Assembly: GCA_036674765.1 (NCBI GenBank)
Contig: JARVKI010000077.1
Location: forward strand, 1 to 64,000
DNA length: 64,000 bases
Direction: 5' to 3'
Source of the DNA: Seiridium cupressi
Taxonomy: Eukaryota; Ascomycota; Sordariomycetes; Amphisphaeriales; Sporocadaceae
Made by a program: the position numbers and the translations under genes
Shown here: piece after piece, positions 1-11,344 of the stretch
Layout of the letters: the number at the start of each line of letters is the position of its first letter
How positions within the stretch are numbered: the first letter of the stretch is position 1
Notes under the pieces: generated by a model
Databases searched by the model: none
The model's input: only the letters and a program-made list of their open reading frames with translations
Told to the model about the DNA's origin: nothing

Positions 1-74
<74 letters not shown>
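1..74. repeat. Poly-C homopolymer at window edge
   Basis: The first 74 bases are all C, followed directly by ordinary mixed sequence. It is not a telomere repeat of the CCCTAA type. A pure C run of this length at the end of a sequence is most simply an assembly or read artefact, but a real homopolymer cannot be excluded. Confidence 0.95.
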
Positions 75-76
<2 letters not shown>

Positions 77-505
77 CGGAAGCTAACTACCTACGCATCC
101 CATTTCCACATCCCGAGCACATCCGGCTCCGTGGGACGTGTTCACATCATCAGCAAACTCGATATACTCCACTGTCGTAAGGATTGCTTTCTGCATGCGT
201 TGGTGCACGTATCGATTATCTCCACACCAGCATTAGAAGACATAGTAATTGGCTTATTGCGGAAATAAATGTCTACTAACAGGTATCAACATGAAGATAA
301 ATGCTCATTATAACAACCTTAGCCTAGACGCATTGTTATGCTCTCAGTCGAGACCACATCTTTAACACTAACCTCACCAGGTTTTCTTACCTCCAGAAAA
401 CGTTGCCTAGTACTCACCTGTCAATGGGAATTTTCAGCCCCAGTAAACAAAGCTCCGTCGGTAAACCAATCTTGAAAGTTGCGAACATCCAACTCACAGT
501 GTTAG
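75..505. other. Intergenic or 5' part of the next gene
   Basis: No convincing coding sequence is seen. If the ORF at 506-1315 is real it lacks an in-frame ATG, so its first exon should lie here. A short ATG ORF at 291 (24 codons) exists but I could not join it to the downstream frame with confidence. Confidence 0.4.
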
Positions 506-1315
506 GGCAAGTCTTCATCTAAACATGGCTCTCGTCATGACGGGAAGTCGTCCAGGTCGAAGCATGCTGAGAGTTCTGCCTCGAGTCCAGGAAAGGGGAA
601 GTCGAGCTCAAGATCGAGGGATGACTATAACGCCAACTTTTTGTTTGTGGTGAACGAGCTCAATCTCAACCCTGAGTATCCACCAGCCGCCGATCGATGG
701 GGTAATATCATACCACCCGAGACACCAAATGGCTATGCTCAAGAAACCGTTGGCCAGGTGTTCAGATATCGCAATGGTAGAGTCACTCTGGAGGAGATCT
801 ACATATGGTACCGCCCGGATCTGGGGGACAGGGGTGACATTGGTTACTGGACGCAGGACACTGACGAAGCGGGCAACGCTCTACCAGTCTTCAACCCGCT
901 GACTGCGTACTCCACCTTCTCCATATTCAATTGTGGCCCCTTCTTGCCCTGTGTTTACGGCATAGGAGATGTGTCAGAGGATCAGGGGGATTTTGATGGA
1001 TGCCGTGCCCTTCATTTCCATCATACGGGAGGTGTGAGTCAAGCAAGTCCGAATGGTAGCTGCAAGTATGTCGCTGGCAGGAACGCTAGCTTCATTGACG
1101 GACTGATCTCCGCTGCCTATCGCAACGTTGAAGCGCATGCCCCCAGGTCGACAGGTCTTGGAGGGGAAGTGGGACTCATCATTGGGTGTATGGCACTTTC
1201 ACAGAGCCCAGGAACGGTCGACAGTGCGTTCCGTAGTCGTGCATGGAACGAAAATAGGTGGACAGGTCACCGGACCGACGATGCATGCAAGGCCCCCTCT
1301 TGGCGTTTGGACTGA
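506..1315 (+). CDS. Hypothetical protein, 5' exon missing
   Basis: The frame is open from 506, just after a TAG at 503-505, to a TGA at 1313-1315, but it has no ATG in its first part. Translation begins with a Ser/Lys/Arg-rich stretch (residues encoded at about 512-622), then a region with ordinary amino-acid composition containing motifs such as YIWYRPDLGDRGDIGYW. The biased N-terminus and smooth change to ordered sequence suggest a real exon whose start codon is in an upstream exon; an AG acceptor near 510 is possible. The last third (after about 1034, where a GTGAGT occurs) may include an unspliced intron. I do not recognise the family. Confidence 0.45.
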   Translation, partial: GKSSSKHGSRHDGKSSRSKHAESSASSPGKGKSSSRSRDDYNANFLFVVNELNLNPEYPPAADRWGNIIPPETPNGYAQETVGQVFRYRNGRVTLEEIYIWYRPDLGDRGDIGYWTQDTDEAGNALPVFNPLTAYSTFSIFNCGPFLPCVYGIGDVSEDQGDFDGCRALHFHHTGGVSQASPNGSCKYVAGRNASFIDGLISAAYRNVEAHAPRSTGLGGEVGLIIGCMALSQSPGTVDSAFRSRAWNENRWTGHRTDDACKAPSWRLD

Positions 1316-2705
1316 CACATGCTCATCATTGTGTTAGGGCCAACCTCTGTCCAGGATCCCCGTGGGGTGCTAGTACACATAGCGCTTGACCCGAGTGGTG
1401 ATCTAGGCACCTCGGCGGAAGAAATAAGTGACTTCGAATGGTAGGTACTCTCTGGGTGACTTTGTTGCCTCCTTGGGCTTGCTTTCGGGGTGAATTCAAG
1501 GTCTTGAGGGCCAGATACTCCCGGGACCTATTTCAGAACTCCCATAACCTCTGCTTAAGGGCCATTACTGATTTGATGCCAGGTACGGCATCTCCGTGGC
1601 CGGCTAACTGCCGATGTTATTGGACACCGCCGGAGATTCTGATTCCGAGGTACATGGCATTCTTCACTACTAGGTTCATATTATGCTTCAAAACAATACA
1701 AGAGTTATAATTGAAAAATACTGGGCATATCAAGCGCGGAAGAACAATATACATATTAGTTATAGAAGAATGGCGGTAATAATTCTTTAGTATGGACCCA
1801 TAAATTCGCGCCCCGAGGTCCATTGCGCACTAATCTTGTTCCTTCAACTCAAAGGGTAGGCAGGGAATGGAGCGTACAAAGTATCACCTTTGCTATATGT
1901 GCTCCCCCATCTAAAGCCTCGGCGTACAGCATCCATATACGCATGTGAAAATATAGCTGAACCATGCTCAATGGCTTATGGGCTGTCTCATGCGACGATG
2001 GGTGTGTCGTATTGTGTGCACCAATATGTATGTGGCAAGCTGGTGACAACATAAGGCGAACGAGATCATCATAGCAATTGGAATCTTAACCCCCTAGTTT
2101 CTAGGTGCTTTCAAGGACTTCGACATGATACGCACCTAACACGTCATTTTGTTAGAGTTTCGCTTGTCGATCCTGGGGCACCACAGCGGAGACTACCAGG
2201 TACTTCAATATTGGCACTGCCATACTAGGTTTGGTCAATATATTAGAGTTTTATTTTCTGAATCTGGAACGGTAAATGCCCACTGCCACCATATCAGACC
2301 ATATCCCTGCGCCCAACAAACCAGTCTGAAACATTCGCGCTAGAGTGGAAGCAGCATCGCGAGGAATCATTCCCCCTGAATGCGTCGCGGCAAGTGGAAC
2401 GAAACGTTCTATCGACAGGGAACTACGATAAAGGCGGAAGAATAGTAACAGATTGGCGTATCGAACATATCCATTAATTAAAATTCATATAAAGTGCCTT
2501 CCTTAATTCCATGAGAAGTAGAGCAACTAAATGTGGCAGATCAAAGCTACCTAGATACGAAAAAGGTGCCGACAGCGCTCAACCGAAGACTTTGTTTACC
2601 AGACGATAAGGTGATCCAGCATACAGCCAATGACAGACACAACATCTACGACTGAAACGTAATCACATGCTGATAGCGCCCCCAGTGCGAAATCTCTACG
2701 TCACC
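1316..2705. other. Gene-poor stretch
   Basis: Only short ORFs under 95 codons occur, on both strands, without recognisable motifs or a consistent frame. I see no RNA gene or repeat. Confidence 0.5.
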
Positions 2706-3137
2706 TTATGTGGCACTCTCGATTGATGAGACCGTTGACGCGACTTCGACAAGCATCAGGGAAACGACAACCATAAGCCGCATAACCGACAACCAACATA
2801 CCCAAGGGTATTTGGACGCAGGCTCTCCAAATAGTGCAGAAGTGAATTCACCAAAGACAGCAAGACGGCGTTTGCTTTCCAGCACAGTGATGGTAAAACG
2901 ATCTGCCTGTTCTGTACGCCATGATCGGCAGCGGAGGACGGCCTCGGAGTATTCCCTTGCCCGAATCAACCAATCATCAGCACAATAGAGTACACCAAGG
3001 AATAATCTTGAAAACCGCGCCATAAGATCTTGATAATCGGCATCTACGGCGGCGGCATCGCCCAGGTGCGGGAGCTTAATAATCAGATCCGGGCACTCCT
3101 CGATCACAATGCACACCATAAGTGTAACAAAGTTCAT
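2706..3137 (-). CDS. Hypothetical protein, weak
   Basis: An ATG at 3137 opens 143 codons ending in TAA at 2706. The frame stays open upstream to 3249, where an AG follows a TAG, so an earlier exon is possible. The product has an acidic middle and a hydrophobic C-terminal segment (VMRLMVVVSLMLVEV) that could be one membrane span. No family is recognised. Length and composition alone support it, so it may be a chance ORF. Confidence 0.25.
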   Translation of the reverse strand: MNFVTLMVCIVIEECPDLIIKLPHLGDAAAVDADYQDLMARFSRLFLGVLYCADDWLIRAREYSEAVLRCRSWRTEQADRFTITVLESKRRLAVFGEFTSALFGEPASKYPWVCWLSVMRLMVVVSLMLVEVASTVSSIESAT

Positions 3138-3249
3138 CCTTGAATAAATTCTCGCGCCCTTCCACACGTGGGTTACAATTCGAAGCTCAGACGTACAAGT
3201 ATTGGTGAGTCTGCCCGGGTACACATAACACGCACTCTTGGCGACCTAG

Positions 3250-4701
3250 CAGAATGCAACATCGCAAGCGGGCAGGGTGAAGTAGAGATTCAGAAGCAAG
3301 ACGGACTCGCAAGGTAACGTAAGAATGAAGTGCCGTTTTTGCGAAGGGCGTGCCTGATGGGAGGAGGCATCGCCGCCGAATCCCGGTTTAGTGAGATGTG
3401 GGAAAGAGTTAGCCGAGGAAAGAAAGGGGAGCTTAGATAATGCTCTCGGGCGCTATGTTCTAAGCCACGAAAACCGGGGGCTTATTTTGATTGCGAATGT
3501 GAGTAGTTACGCATATCTTTATGGGATAGGAGCCCAACAAATTGAAGAATACAGACCAATTTGAGAGAAACGCAATCAACTGACGTTTTTGACTAGGCGC
3601 TCTATTCCCTCATGTCTTCATTTACGCAAAATGGCTCGAATAACCATATTGATGCAAGATGAAATCTATCATGACTATCGGACAAGGCTAGTGATCCTGG
3701 ATGGTAACAAGACTTTTATGTGGTTTGAAAATAACCGTGACGTACTATCTATATTGGAACGCGCCAGTCCCACAGCACTGGTCATTGTTCCAGCCAATAC
3801 TTAAGGATGCACAGAAACTCATGATTCGGCCGCTGGAGCTTGAACCCGAAAGATTGGACATGGGCGAACTGTGAAAGGAGTGCCTAAACTCCAAGGGGGT
3901 CCGGGTATTCATGGGCGTCATCGGCTTTGATTCTTTGGTGCTGCATCATCAAAGTCGAGTAGTTGAAAAGTTGATTTAGATGACGAGGCCATGGCATCTA
4001 AAGTCATGTGGCTCGCAAAGGCCTTCTCAAAGATGCCCCGGGTTGTCTTTCCGGCCATCCCGAGATAGATGCCCGAGAATAGGAGCATTCGGTGAACAAC
4101 AGCAGCGCAGCTTACTGGGGCCGGAATCAGCTTATTGCCAGCCTAGCGCTAAAGATATGGGACGGTTTTCCTATAGACAATTGGAAAGGGCGTCCACGCT
4201 TTATTTCTCGGCAGCCGGTCACCATCAGGTCAAGGCCGGTGTATTGCCACATCCAAGAACGAAAAGTCCTTGGCCATCGACGTTGGTTGAGATTCGTTGG
4301 CATTCCCGATTGTCCCGAGCCCGAGAAACTCCACGTTGCTCATAGCGAAAAGTATTACGAGGCTCTGGAAGGTATGCCCAAGATGCAGGCCTTCCTTAAA
4401 TAGTCAATCGCGGATCGATTGGTTAGGCAGATATGTCTCAATACTCAGGGATCGAAGGAAAACTTTCTAGGCTTTGGAGTGGACACAATCGGGGAAGGTG
4501 AAATATTGTAAGGGTGACCATTGCGCTGCTGTCTCACAATTGACAAATCCCTGGGTCGTAAAGTACCAAACGTAGACTCTCCTCTCTTTTGTTTATCCCA
4601 CCTATACTCCTCAAGCGCAACAACCGATAGCATGCAGCTTCTCAAATACCATCATTTCATGTCGTCAGGATTCTAGTTAATTTGTCCCAGAGCCCTATCA
4701 C
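3250..4701. other. Gene-poor stretch with weak ORFs
   Basis: Two plus-strand ORFs end at 3804 (from an ATG at 3631) and 4403 (from an ATG at 4092). The first reads DYRTRLVILDGNKTFMWFE and the second is rich in basic and aromatic residues. They could be exons or remnants of one gene, but I found no splice path joining them and no family match, so they are not called. Confidence 0.35.
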
Positions 4702-5498
4702 CTACATGGTCCCCTTGCTGCTTTCTCCTGTGGCTTCCGCGTCATTCTCTTCTTCCACATCCCCCATCTCAACATCTTTCACCGCGCCCTCCAGTCCACC
4801 TTCCTTCGCATTCTCTTCCTCCTTATGCCTGCTCTGCGACAAGAAATACTCCACTACGTGCATGTGGTTGTTGAATGCTGCGCAATCAAGCGGGATTTGA
4901 TCTTTGCTGTTTGCCAACGTCGGACTGGCGCCCCGCGATAGTAGGAGCTTGATAGTGTCTAAGTGACCACCAAGACACGCCCAGTGCAGCGCTGTGTTGC
5001 CATATTCGTTGGCCACATTGATGTATGATTCGGGTGGGGCCTGTGACGATGAGGGGGATGTGCTGTTGGGTACAGGAGAGGGAAGCGATGAGGTGGGAAG
5101 GTGTGAAAGAATGTGTGTTACGGTTTCTGTCTACATGTAAGCCTAAGTTCATCATGTATGGAATACCTTGAAGAGAAACAAAGGGAGAGTGGGCGGAGAT
5201 GCAGTAATGCTGGCTAGCATTTAGTCGAGAAATTGGGCGTACACATTCACAATCATTCCCTTTGCCGCCGCCTCGTCCGGTCCAACACCAATAATCACTT
5301 ACTTGAATGTCCGTTTGCCGCCGCCATATGCAAACAAGTCGCCTTTCCCTCGTCTCTCGCCGCCTCCAGCACTTCGGCCACAGAGACCTTTTCCCGCTCG
5401 GCCAACTCCTTCAACAGCTGTGTGAGCTCTGCATCTTCACCTGCCCGAGCTACGTAAATGAGATCATCAATCTCGTCCTCTGAGATCTTGGGCGCCAT
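4702..5498 (-). CDS. YAR1: YAR1-like ankyrin-repeat protein
   Basis: Two exons, 5498-5303 and 5126-4702, join in phase 1 (donor GTAAGT, acceptor ACAG) to give 206 residues. Exon 1 starts MAPKISEDEIDDLIY and includes an acidic helical region and the start of an ankyrin unit (KATCLHMAAANGHS). Exon 2 carries a second unit, NEYGNTALHWACLGGHLDTI, and a third, DQIPLDCAAFNNHMHVVEYF, then an acidic tail. Yeast Yar1 is a 200-residue ankyrin protein that chaperones ribosomal protein Rps3. Length, two-and-a-half repeats and charged tail agree, but ankyrin repeats are common, so the orthology is inferred. The 176 bp intron lies between the first two repeat units. SGT1 follows upstream on the same strand, 612 bp away. 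Confidence 0.85.
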
Positions 5499-6110
5499 AT
5501 TTACAGCTCTTTGCTCGCGGATTCGCCGGTGGTGCTGGGGTATGCTCCTGGTTTAGTTGTGCACGCACCCTTTTTATGCCGTTTCGGGAAGTTGATTGGT
5601 GGGTGGAAAAAATTTGTGAAAGAGCCTTAAGGTGCCCAACCAAACTGCACAGAAAAGCTTCAATTCTGCGGCCTGTTCAAAGGAATGGTGAAATGGCTAA
5701 AAAATGTGATCACGGAAAGTGAGCTGCAATAGTAACCATGATCTTATGTTTCAAGAATTGCACGAAAGCTGTTGAAAATCAAAGGACTGGGGAGCCAATG
5801 TTTAGCGGAAGTAATCACGTGACTTTTTGGAAATCGATACTTTTCGAAAATCCCCCTCAGTCAGACATTTCACAGCGACAACATACAACTCAGCACATGC
5901 TTGTTGTTACAAGGATTTCGTAACTATCAATATCAAGTGGTATCAAATGAAAATACGCCCAGTGATTGTCGTATCCGTATCGTCAATGCGGTCTCAATAT
6001 GGCCTCCAGCCAAAACCACGATAGTGCTCTCTGATCCACCATTGCCATTATGAGGCTACTTATCGGCGAAAGACACGCATGACATCGCGTCCCCATTTCC
6101 CGAGTGGCCT
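5499..6110. other. Intergenic, YAR1-like promoter side
   Basis: Lies between the start of the YAR1-like gene and the end of SGT1, both on the minus strand. It should contain the YAR1-like promoter and the SGT1 3' end. No clear motif or RNA gene is seen. Confidence 0.5.
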
Positions 6111-7730
6111 TTACTCATCCCACTTCTTGGCTTCGGCACCCTCGGGTGGTTCGGTCTTGTAGCTCTTCTTGGAAGCTTCGGACCAGCTAGTGCTGAGACT
6201 CGTGCCATTGCTCTCGATATAGCTCTTCATCATAGCACGTCTCGTGTCATCGTCTGCATCCTTGTAGATCTTCTTGAAGAAGTCGTCGACGTTGTCGTCC
6301 TTGTCTTCGTCTGCATCCAGATCCATTGAATCCCAATTCTTGGGACCCGACTTGGAAGATGTGGGGTATGTTGGGACCGCGGTAGCCACTGAGGGTTCTA
6401 CCTCGACTTGCTTCGGCTGAGCGTGAGAAGATTCGGGCTTGGAAGGAGCCTTGATGCTTGTATTGTCTTTCGAGAAGAGCTTCTTGTAGATATTACTGTA
6501 CCAGGCATCAAGATCGTCTTCGAAGCCCTTGACCTGGAAGTCGTGAGGTTGGAAACCTAGCCCTTGGGCATGTGATCTGAAACGAGAAGCCTGGGAGAAT
6601 ATGGCATCGTCACTTGCGTTTCGTAAGATACGCCACTTTCCGGATACTTCCTTCTTCAAAGCCAACTCAATTTTCATTGACTTGACTGTGTACGTAGTGG
6701 CTTCAGGTTGGATCTTTCCGTGAAGGCTCAAGGTGAAGGAGGAGCCGGGAATGCTAGGAATCGGACTTATGGTTACCTGAGTGGAGTTAGAAATTGTGAT
6801 GTCGTGCTTGTAATTAGACAGACTCACACTCTGCTCCTCGGAATTCACCTCTACGCTATCTTTGGGCACGTTCTTCACGAACAAGCTGACGTTCACGACA
6901 GTATCCGTCTCGTACCAGTCAGTTCGAACGTCATGCTTCTTGTGCTCAGCTCTGAACTGATCCCAAACATTGTCCCAGGTCCAGGAGCTTGGAGGAGCAG
7001 GCTCCTTTCCGGTAAGAATGTGTTGCGGAATCTTGGGCTTGTTGGGTTCTTCCTCGGACTCTTCGTCGTCATCGTCAATCTCCACCACCTTCTCAGTCTG
7101 CACCTTTGTGGTCTTAACAGGAGGGCTGTCTGAAGGCGTAGGATACTTGACGATGTTAACTTTACGACCTGGTGCACCTGCGTCGAGCTTTCCCATAGCT
7201 GTCAAAGCATTGATGCGCCACGAGACGGCCAGGTTGCGATTGGTGGTCTCCTTGGATCTACCATTCGACATAGCAGACTGGATTCCAGCATCTTTCTTGG
7301 CTTGTGCGTCCGCCTGGTTGGCTTCCTGAATCTCTTTCAGTGTAACAATGTAGTCGCCCTTGGCATCCACTTTGTTCTGTTGACCATCGTCTTCCGAGGC
7401 CTTGGCGCCATCGATTAGCTTGATAGCCCAGGATGCGCACACATCGGTGTCAGCATATCGCTGCATTCGAAAGAGCGTGACTGCTCGTCGAATCTGAGCA
7501 TCGATCATGAGGTCGCGGTTGGCTCGGCTGAACGCAATCGAAAGGGCCTGTTCGGCATCGTGCAGGGCGAGATCGAAATCGTTGGTTCGTAGGTATGCTT
7601 TCGATCGCTCAATCAACCACATGGGTGCTTTCTGGGACTTCAAAGCTTGTGTGAGCTTCTCGATTCCCTCGTTATACTTGTTCGCCTTGACAAGGCTAAC
7701 GCCCTCGTTAGCTAGGACGTGGGCCGACAT
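6111..7730 (-). CDS. SGT1: SGT1 co-chaperone (TPR-CS-SGS)
   Basis: A single exon of 539 codons starts at ATG 7730 and ends TAA 6111. Residues 1-110 form TPR-like helices (MSAHVLANEGVSLVKANKYN). Residues about 268-368 are a CS domain that begins RTDWYETDTVVNVSLFVKNV and includes KIELALKK. Residues about 460-539 are the SGS domain with the signature NWDSMDLDADED and DDFFKKIYKDADDDTRRAM. SGT1 links Hsp90 to client complexes, in yeast kinetochore (CBF3) assembly and SCF ubiquitin ligases. The acidic linker at 215-230 (a run of D and E) is usual. Order and all three domains match the family, with no break seen. Confidence 0.96.
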   Translation of the reverse strand: MSAHVLANEGVSLVKANKYNEGIEKLTQALKSQKAPMWLIERSKAYLRTNDFDLALHDAEQALSIAFSRANRDLMIDAQIRRAVTLFRMQRYADTDVCASWAIKLIDGAKASEDDGQQNKVDAKGDYIVTLKEIQEANQADAQAKKDAGIQSAMSNGRSKETTNRNLAVSWRINALTAMGKLDAGAPGRKVNIVKYPTPSDSPPVKTTKVQTEKVVEIDDDDEESEEEPNKPKIPQHILTGKEPAPPSSWTWDNVWDQFRAEHKKHDVRTDWYETDTVVNVSLFVKNVPKDSVEVNSEEQSVSLSNYKHDITISNSTQVTISPIPSIPGSSFTLSLHGKIQPEATTYTVKSMKIELALKKEVSGKWRILRNASDDAIFSQASRFRSHAQGLGFQPHDFQVKGFEDDLDAWYSNIYKKLFSKDNTSIKAPSKPESSHAQPKQVEVEPSVATAVPTYPTSSKSGPKNWDSMDLDADEDKDDNVDDFFKKIYKDADDDTRRAMMKSYIESNGTSLSTSWSEASKKSYKTEPPEGAEAKKWDE

Positions 7731-8251
7731 CTTCGCTAAGAGTCAAGTGTGGAGGGTATGGTTCGGCGAAGCCTGGGTTGTTGGTGCATTCAAGTAGTTG
7801 TTCTGCCTCAGTCGGCGTTCACCTTTTTTATTTTGCCTGAGGAAGGAACTTGGTTCAAGGCAATCACAGGCTGGTGCAGCCTGTTTGCGTTGGTTGCACT
7901 TGAGTGACAATCATGGTGGGGCGTCGAAGCTCCGGGAAGCTTGCAAGCTCGATTCTGCCTGAGAGGACCCACAGCGGGGGGCCAAAGCAGCGGGGCAAAA
8001 CAGAGTGACCGCCTTCCCCCATGGATTTTGGGTATGTACGTAGTGCTGCCCTCCTACTTTGTTACGATAAGAATTTGTTGCGATAAGAAATGCATTCACT
8101 TAGCGCATGACTGACTCCAAATGCTCGTTTCCGCATCAATTAAAGTGGTTTATTACATATTACATTTAATACTATTATTGGGAGAGTCACTTTTCCTGGC
8201 CTCGTGATAAAATCTTAGCTTCAATACTCTCGTCTCACAGTTGCTTGTCAT
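7731..8251. other. Intergenic SGT1 upstream region
   Basis: Separates the SGT1 start from the 3' end of the oxidosqualene cyclase gene. Expected to hold the SGT1 promoter and the cyclase terminator. No ORF or motif stands out. Confidence 0.5.
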
Positions 8252-10635
8252 CTATACCACAGTCTCGTCAGGATATCGCCTAGCAAACATTCCCATCGCC
8301 TTCAACGGGAATGTAAATTTGTAGTTTTGATACGTGATCATGCAGCTCTTGTTGAACACTCCCTCGATAGCTTCCGCTAGCCATTCTCCATTCGGTTGCT
8401 GTCTGTCCATGATGAGCTTGATGCCCTTCCTGATAGGCTCGATATCAGGATATTCGGCATGCATTAGCCCAATGAGTGCCCAGGATGTCATCACCACCTG
8501 GGATCCTGATGGATGTTCAGTGTAGACCCCTTGCTCACAAGACTACATGTTTCGTTTAGTATGGCCAATGGACTGAAACGGATCTGGAATCACTTACCCG
8601 GTAGCTTTCCGACCAGCCTCCATCCGCTCTCTGCTTAGAAATTAAGAAGTCGCAAGCTTTCTTGGAATGGGGACTGGTCTCATACGTCTCACCCACACTC
8701 GACAAACTTTCGAGAGCAAACATTGTAGCGTAAGTGAAGCAGATACCCCAGTTTCCATACCAACCGCCATGAGGATTTTGTGCCTTCTTAATAAAGACGA
8801 GCACTCTGTCTTTAAACCTCTTGATATCGTCCGTCCTGTAGTCCGGCCAATATTGGTTGAAGAGCGATAGCGCGGTGATGACCGCCGTTGAACATTCAAC
8901 GTAGTCATATTCCACCATAATCTTGCCAAACACCTCTGCAGCGTTGAGCATCTCCAAAAGCTCACTTCCTCTGGTAGGCTCATACGAGGAGCATGCACCA
9001 GACGAATTCTGATATGTAAGGATTGTGTCAATGGCGTCGAAGATTCTCTGATCGTCTAACAATTGTGGATAACCTGGTGTTTTTTGCAGCATGATGACAG
9101 ATTTGAGTGCCTCCGAAACGCAGTCGCTCACAGCGTAGCCCTGTACCTTGTTGCTGAAGGCCCAGGCGCCCTTTCGCTGCTGACGATAGCATATATCTTG
9201 GTCTTTGCAGTTCTCGCGGATTTGCTGATTGTCTAAAAATTCGAGAGCTTTGATAAGCATCGGCTTCCATCGGGGATCCTCGGCCAGTCCTGCGTCTGTC
9301 ACGGCTTGAATAGCGAAGGCGGTGTCCCAGCTCTGTACACCGTTTGTCCCGTTGCTCAACATGCCCTCGTCTTTTACCCATAGACTATCCTCCAGTCTGT
9401 CAACGTGTCTGCGTACAGTATAGGATCCTGGCCCGTCACGGATGTAGCACACGACAGTATTCATAGCCGCGTTGACAGGTGCCAGATCGGCAAAGTCAGT
9501 GTTCTCGTCTTCCATGTCGATTAACTTGCTCACCCAAGCCTCGGCCCTCTTTGCGAGGCTGTTGGTTCGTAAATAAGGGTTCCAGATATTGGCAAGCATC
9601 CAGTTGGCGGTGTTGAGCAGCCACGATTTGGGGTGGAAGTTGTCAATGGCAGCGATGCTGTTTCGATGACCCTTCCAGTCAATATCTTCCCATTTCTCCA
9701 CAAAGAGTTCATGCCTTAGCTCTCTGATGACATCTGTCTCCTCACATGTCCACTGCTTCGAGTAGACGTAGCTCATTGACAAGAAAACCTGCCTGATATG
9801 AATCCACCACCTCCACGGGGCGATGGGCACCCAGTCAGGCAACAGCCATATCTCAGGAGGAACAGGATTGACAATGTCCCATTTGGCTACACCCAAGACA
9901 CTTAGCCAGAACTTAGCCCAATGTGGTGCATGTGTTGCTCCACCGAGCTTGTGTAGAGTGGCTCTGGCTTTGACCATGAATGGTTCCTCCGGATCGACTC
10001 CCACCAGACGCAGTGTGGTATAATTCATGGACGTGCCAAAGATGGTGCTTTCGCCTTCGATATGAAGGCCCCATCCTCCGTCCTCAGGGTGTGCTCGTGC
10101 CTTCAAGTAATTCTTGATCGCCGTTGCCTTATACCATGGGATGGGCGTCTTCGTGACATGCCAAGCAAACACAATCCCAGGGAGCAAAAACATCGGACCG
10201 CCATATTCGCTCCCCCACTCTCCCGATGGCAATTGCAACTTTTCGAAGAAGGATAGGCCGTTATGTACCGCATCGAGAGGGCTCTTGGGCTTTGGTAGAT
10301 CAGGGAGGCCCTATGATAGAAGGACTGAATTAGCTACGGGTCCAATTGAGCCACACTGAAAGCGACAAACGTACGAGATCCAGCCCGAGATACCACTTGT
10401 CGGCGTAGCTCTGTGGCCATTCTTTCGCATCCTCGCTGTCCTCCAGATATCGCCAAGTGAGACGTCCATTCTCGTCCAAGCATCGCCATCGGGTTATATC
10501 TGTGCTTTCGCGGACTTTTGGTTGCTTCGAGTCCACAGGGCCGAGGTCGCCGTTGCTCTTCCTCTTCTTCACCGACCCGTTACCATTGGGGGATCCCGCA
10601 GTGGCCCCAGTGGTTTTCGAGCGTGTGGTCACCAT
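8252..10635 (-). CDS. ERG7: Oxidosqualene cyclase, lanosterol synthase type
   Basis: Three exons, 10635-10375, 10310-8598 and 8542-8252, all phase 0, give 754 residues. The enzyme cyclises 2,3-oxidosqualene to lanosterol in ergosterol synthesis, at ER or lipid-droplet membranes. Terpene-cyclase QW-type repeats are visible (GGWGLHIEG, GAWAFSNK, GGWYGNWG, GGWSESYR, NGEWLAEA). The catalytic acid is D483 in VSDCVSE; most lanosterol synthases have DCTAE there, so the two following residues differ. The C-terminal NKSCMIT (from about residue 722) resembles the NKSCAIS segment of lanosterol synthases rather than APPGGMR of protostadienol synthase, as I recall from published mutagenesis. Residues 1-45 are a basic extension with KKRK. 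A paralogue with altered product is less likely but not excluded. Confidence 0.93.
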
Positions 10636-11344
10636 GTTGCCGATTCGCAGCGGATGCAGATGAAACCAAAGGGGAACTGGAAAGGGCCAATTGCATCAGA
10701 TGCGATGTGACCAGCGCCTTTTAGTCCTCAAATGCTACTGAGCTTCCCACAGCGTTGTGAAATCACACCACTACGAAGTGGGTCATAGGCAGCTCTTATT
10801 GAGGGTCGCTTCCCGCATTTCAGGGGTCTCTAGGTACATTGTAGCGTGTTTTGTGATTACATTGTAGCCATTGGTCAATTTGATCAGGTTGGCGCGTCGA
10901 CTTAAACGGGACCAACTCCGCGCTAACTTTAGCATCCGTCAGTGTGCATCTGGCATCTGTACATTGTACCTTCCAATTATCCTATCTACGTACTTTCCAT
11001 CTCTACCAAGATCTGAAGCGCTAGTCATTCGAAATCTTCTGATTCGCACTTGCCCAAGAATTAGAAAAACTTAAGGATTACAGATGTGGGGGGGATATGG
11101 GGCCAGTCTTCAAGCTGCTTGGAGATTAAGAAATACGACGAATTTCTGATGTTTCCTATTGGCATCCACATAATCCCATTATGTTTCAATGTTGTGGCAT
11201 AGCATGAATAGAAGTCGAGCTCTTGTTGTTTTTGACCTTACCAAGCTTTGATGCAACAAGCACGCACGCATGCATCCATCGAGCCAGGTTTCACGATTGG
11301 CGTGCTGAAGTCCGTGGACTCATACGAACACATGTCTTTTTCGT
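10636..11344. promoter_or_regulatory. Divergent intergenic region ERG7/SPO11
   Basis: 709 bp between the start codons of the minus-strand cyclase and plus-strand SPO11, so it should carry both promoters. No ORF is convincing. I cannot name specific binding sites from sequence alone. Confidence 0.5.

Noticed and set aside
1..74. Telomere at the left end
   Set aside because: Pure C with no TAA units; fungal telomeres have CCCTAA-type repeats.
6708..7329. Plus-strand ORFs over SGT1
   Set aside because: Antisense shadows of the acidic linker of a clear SGT1 gene.
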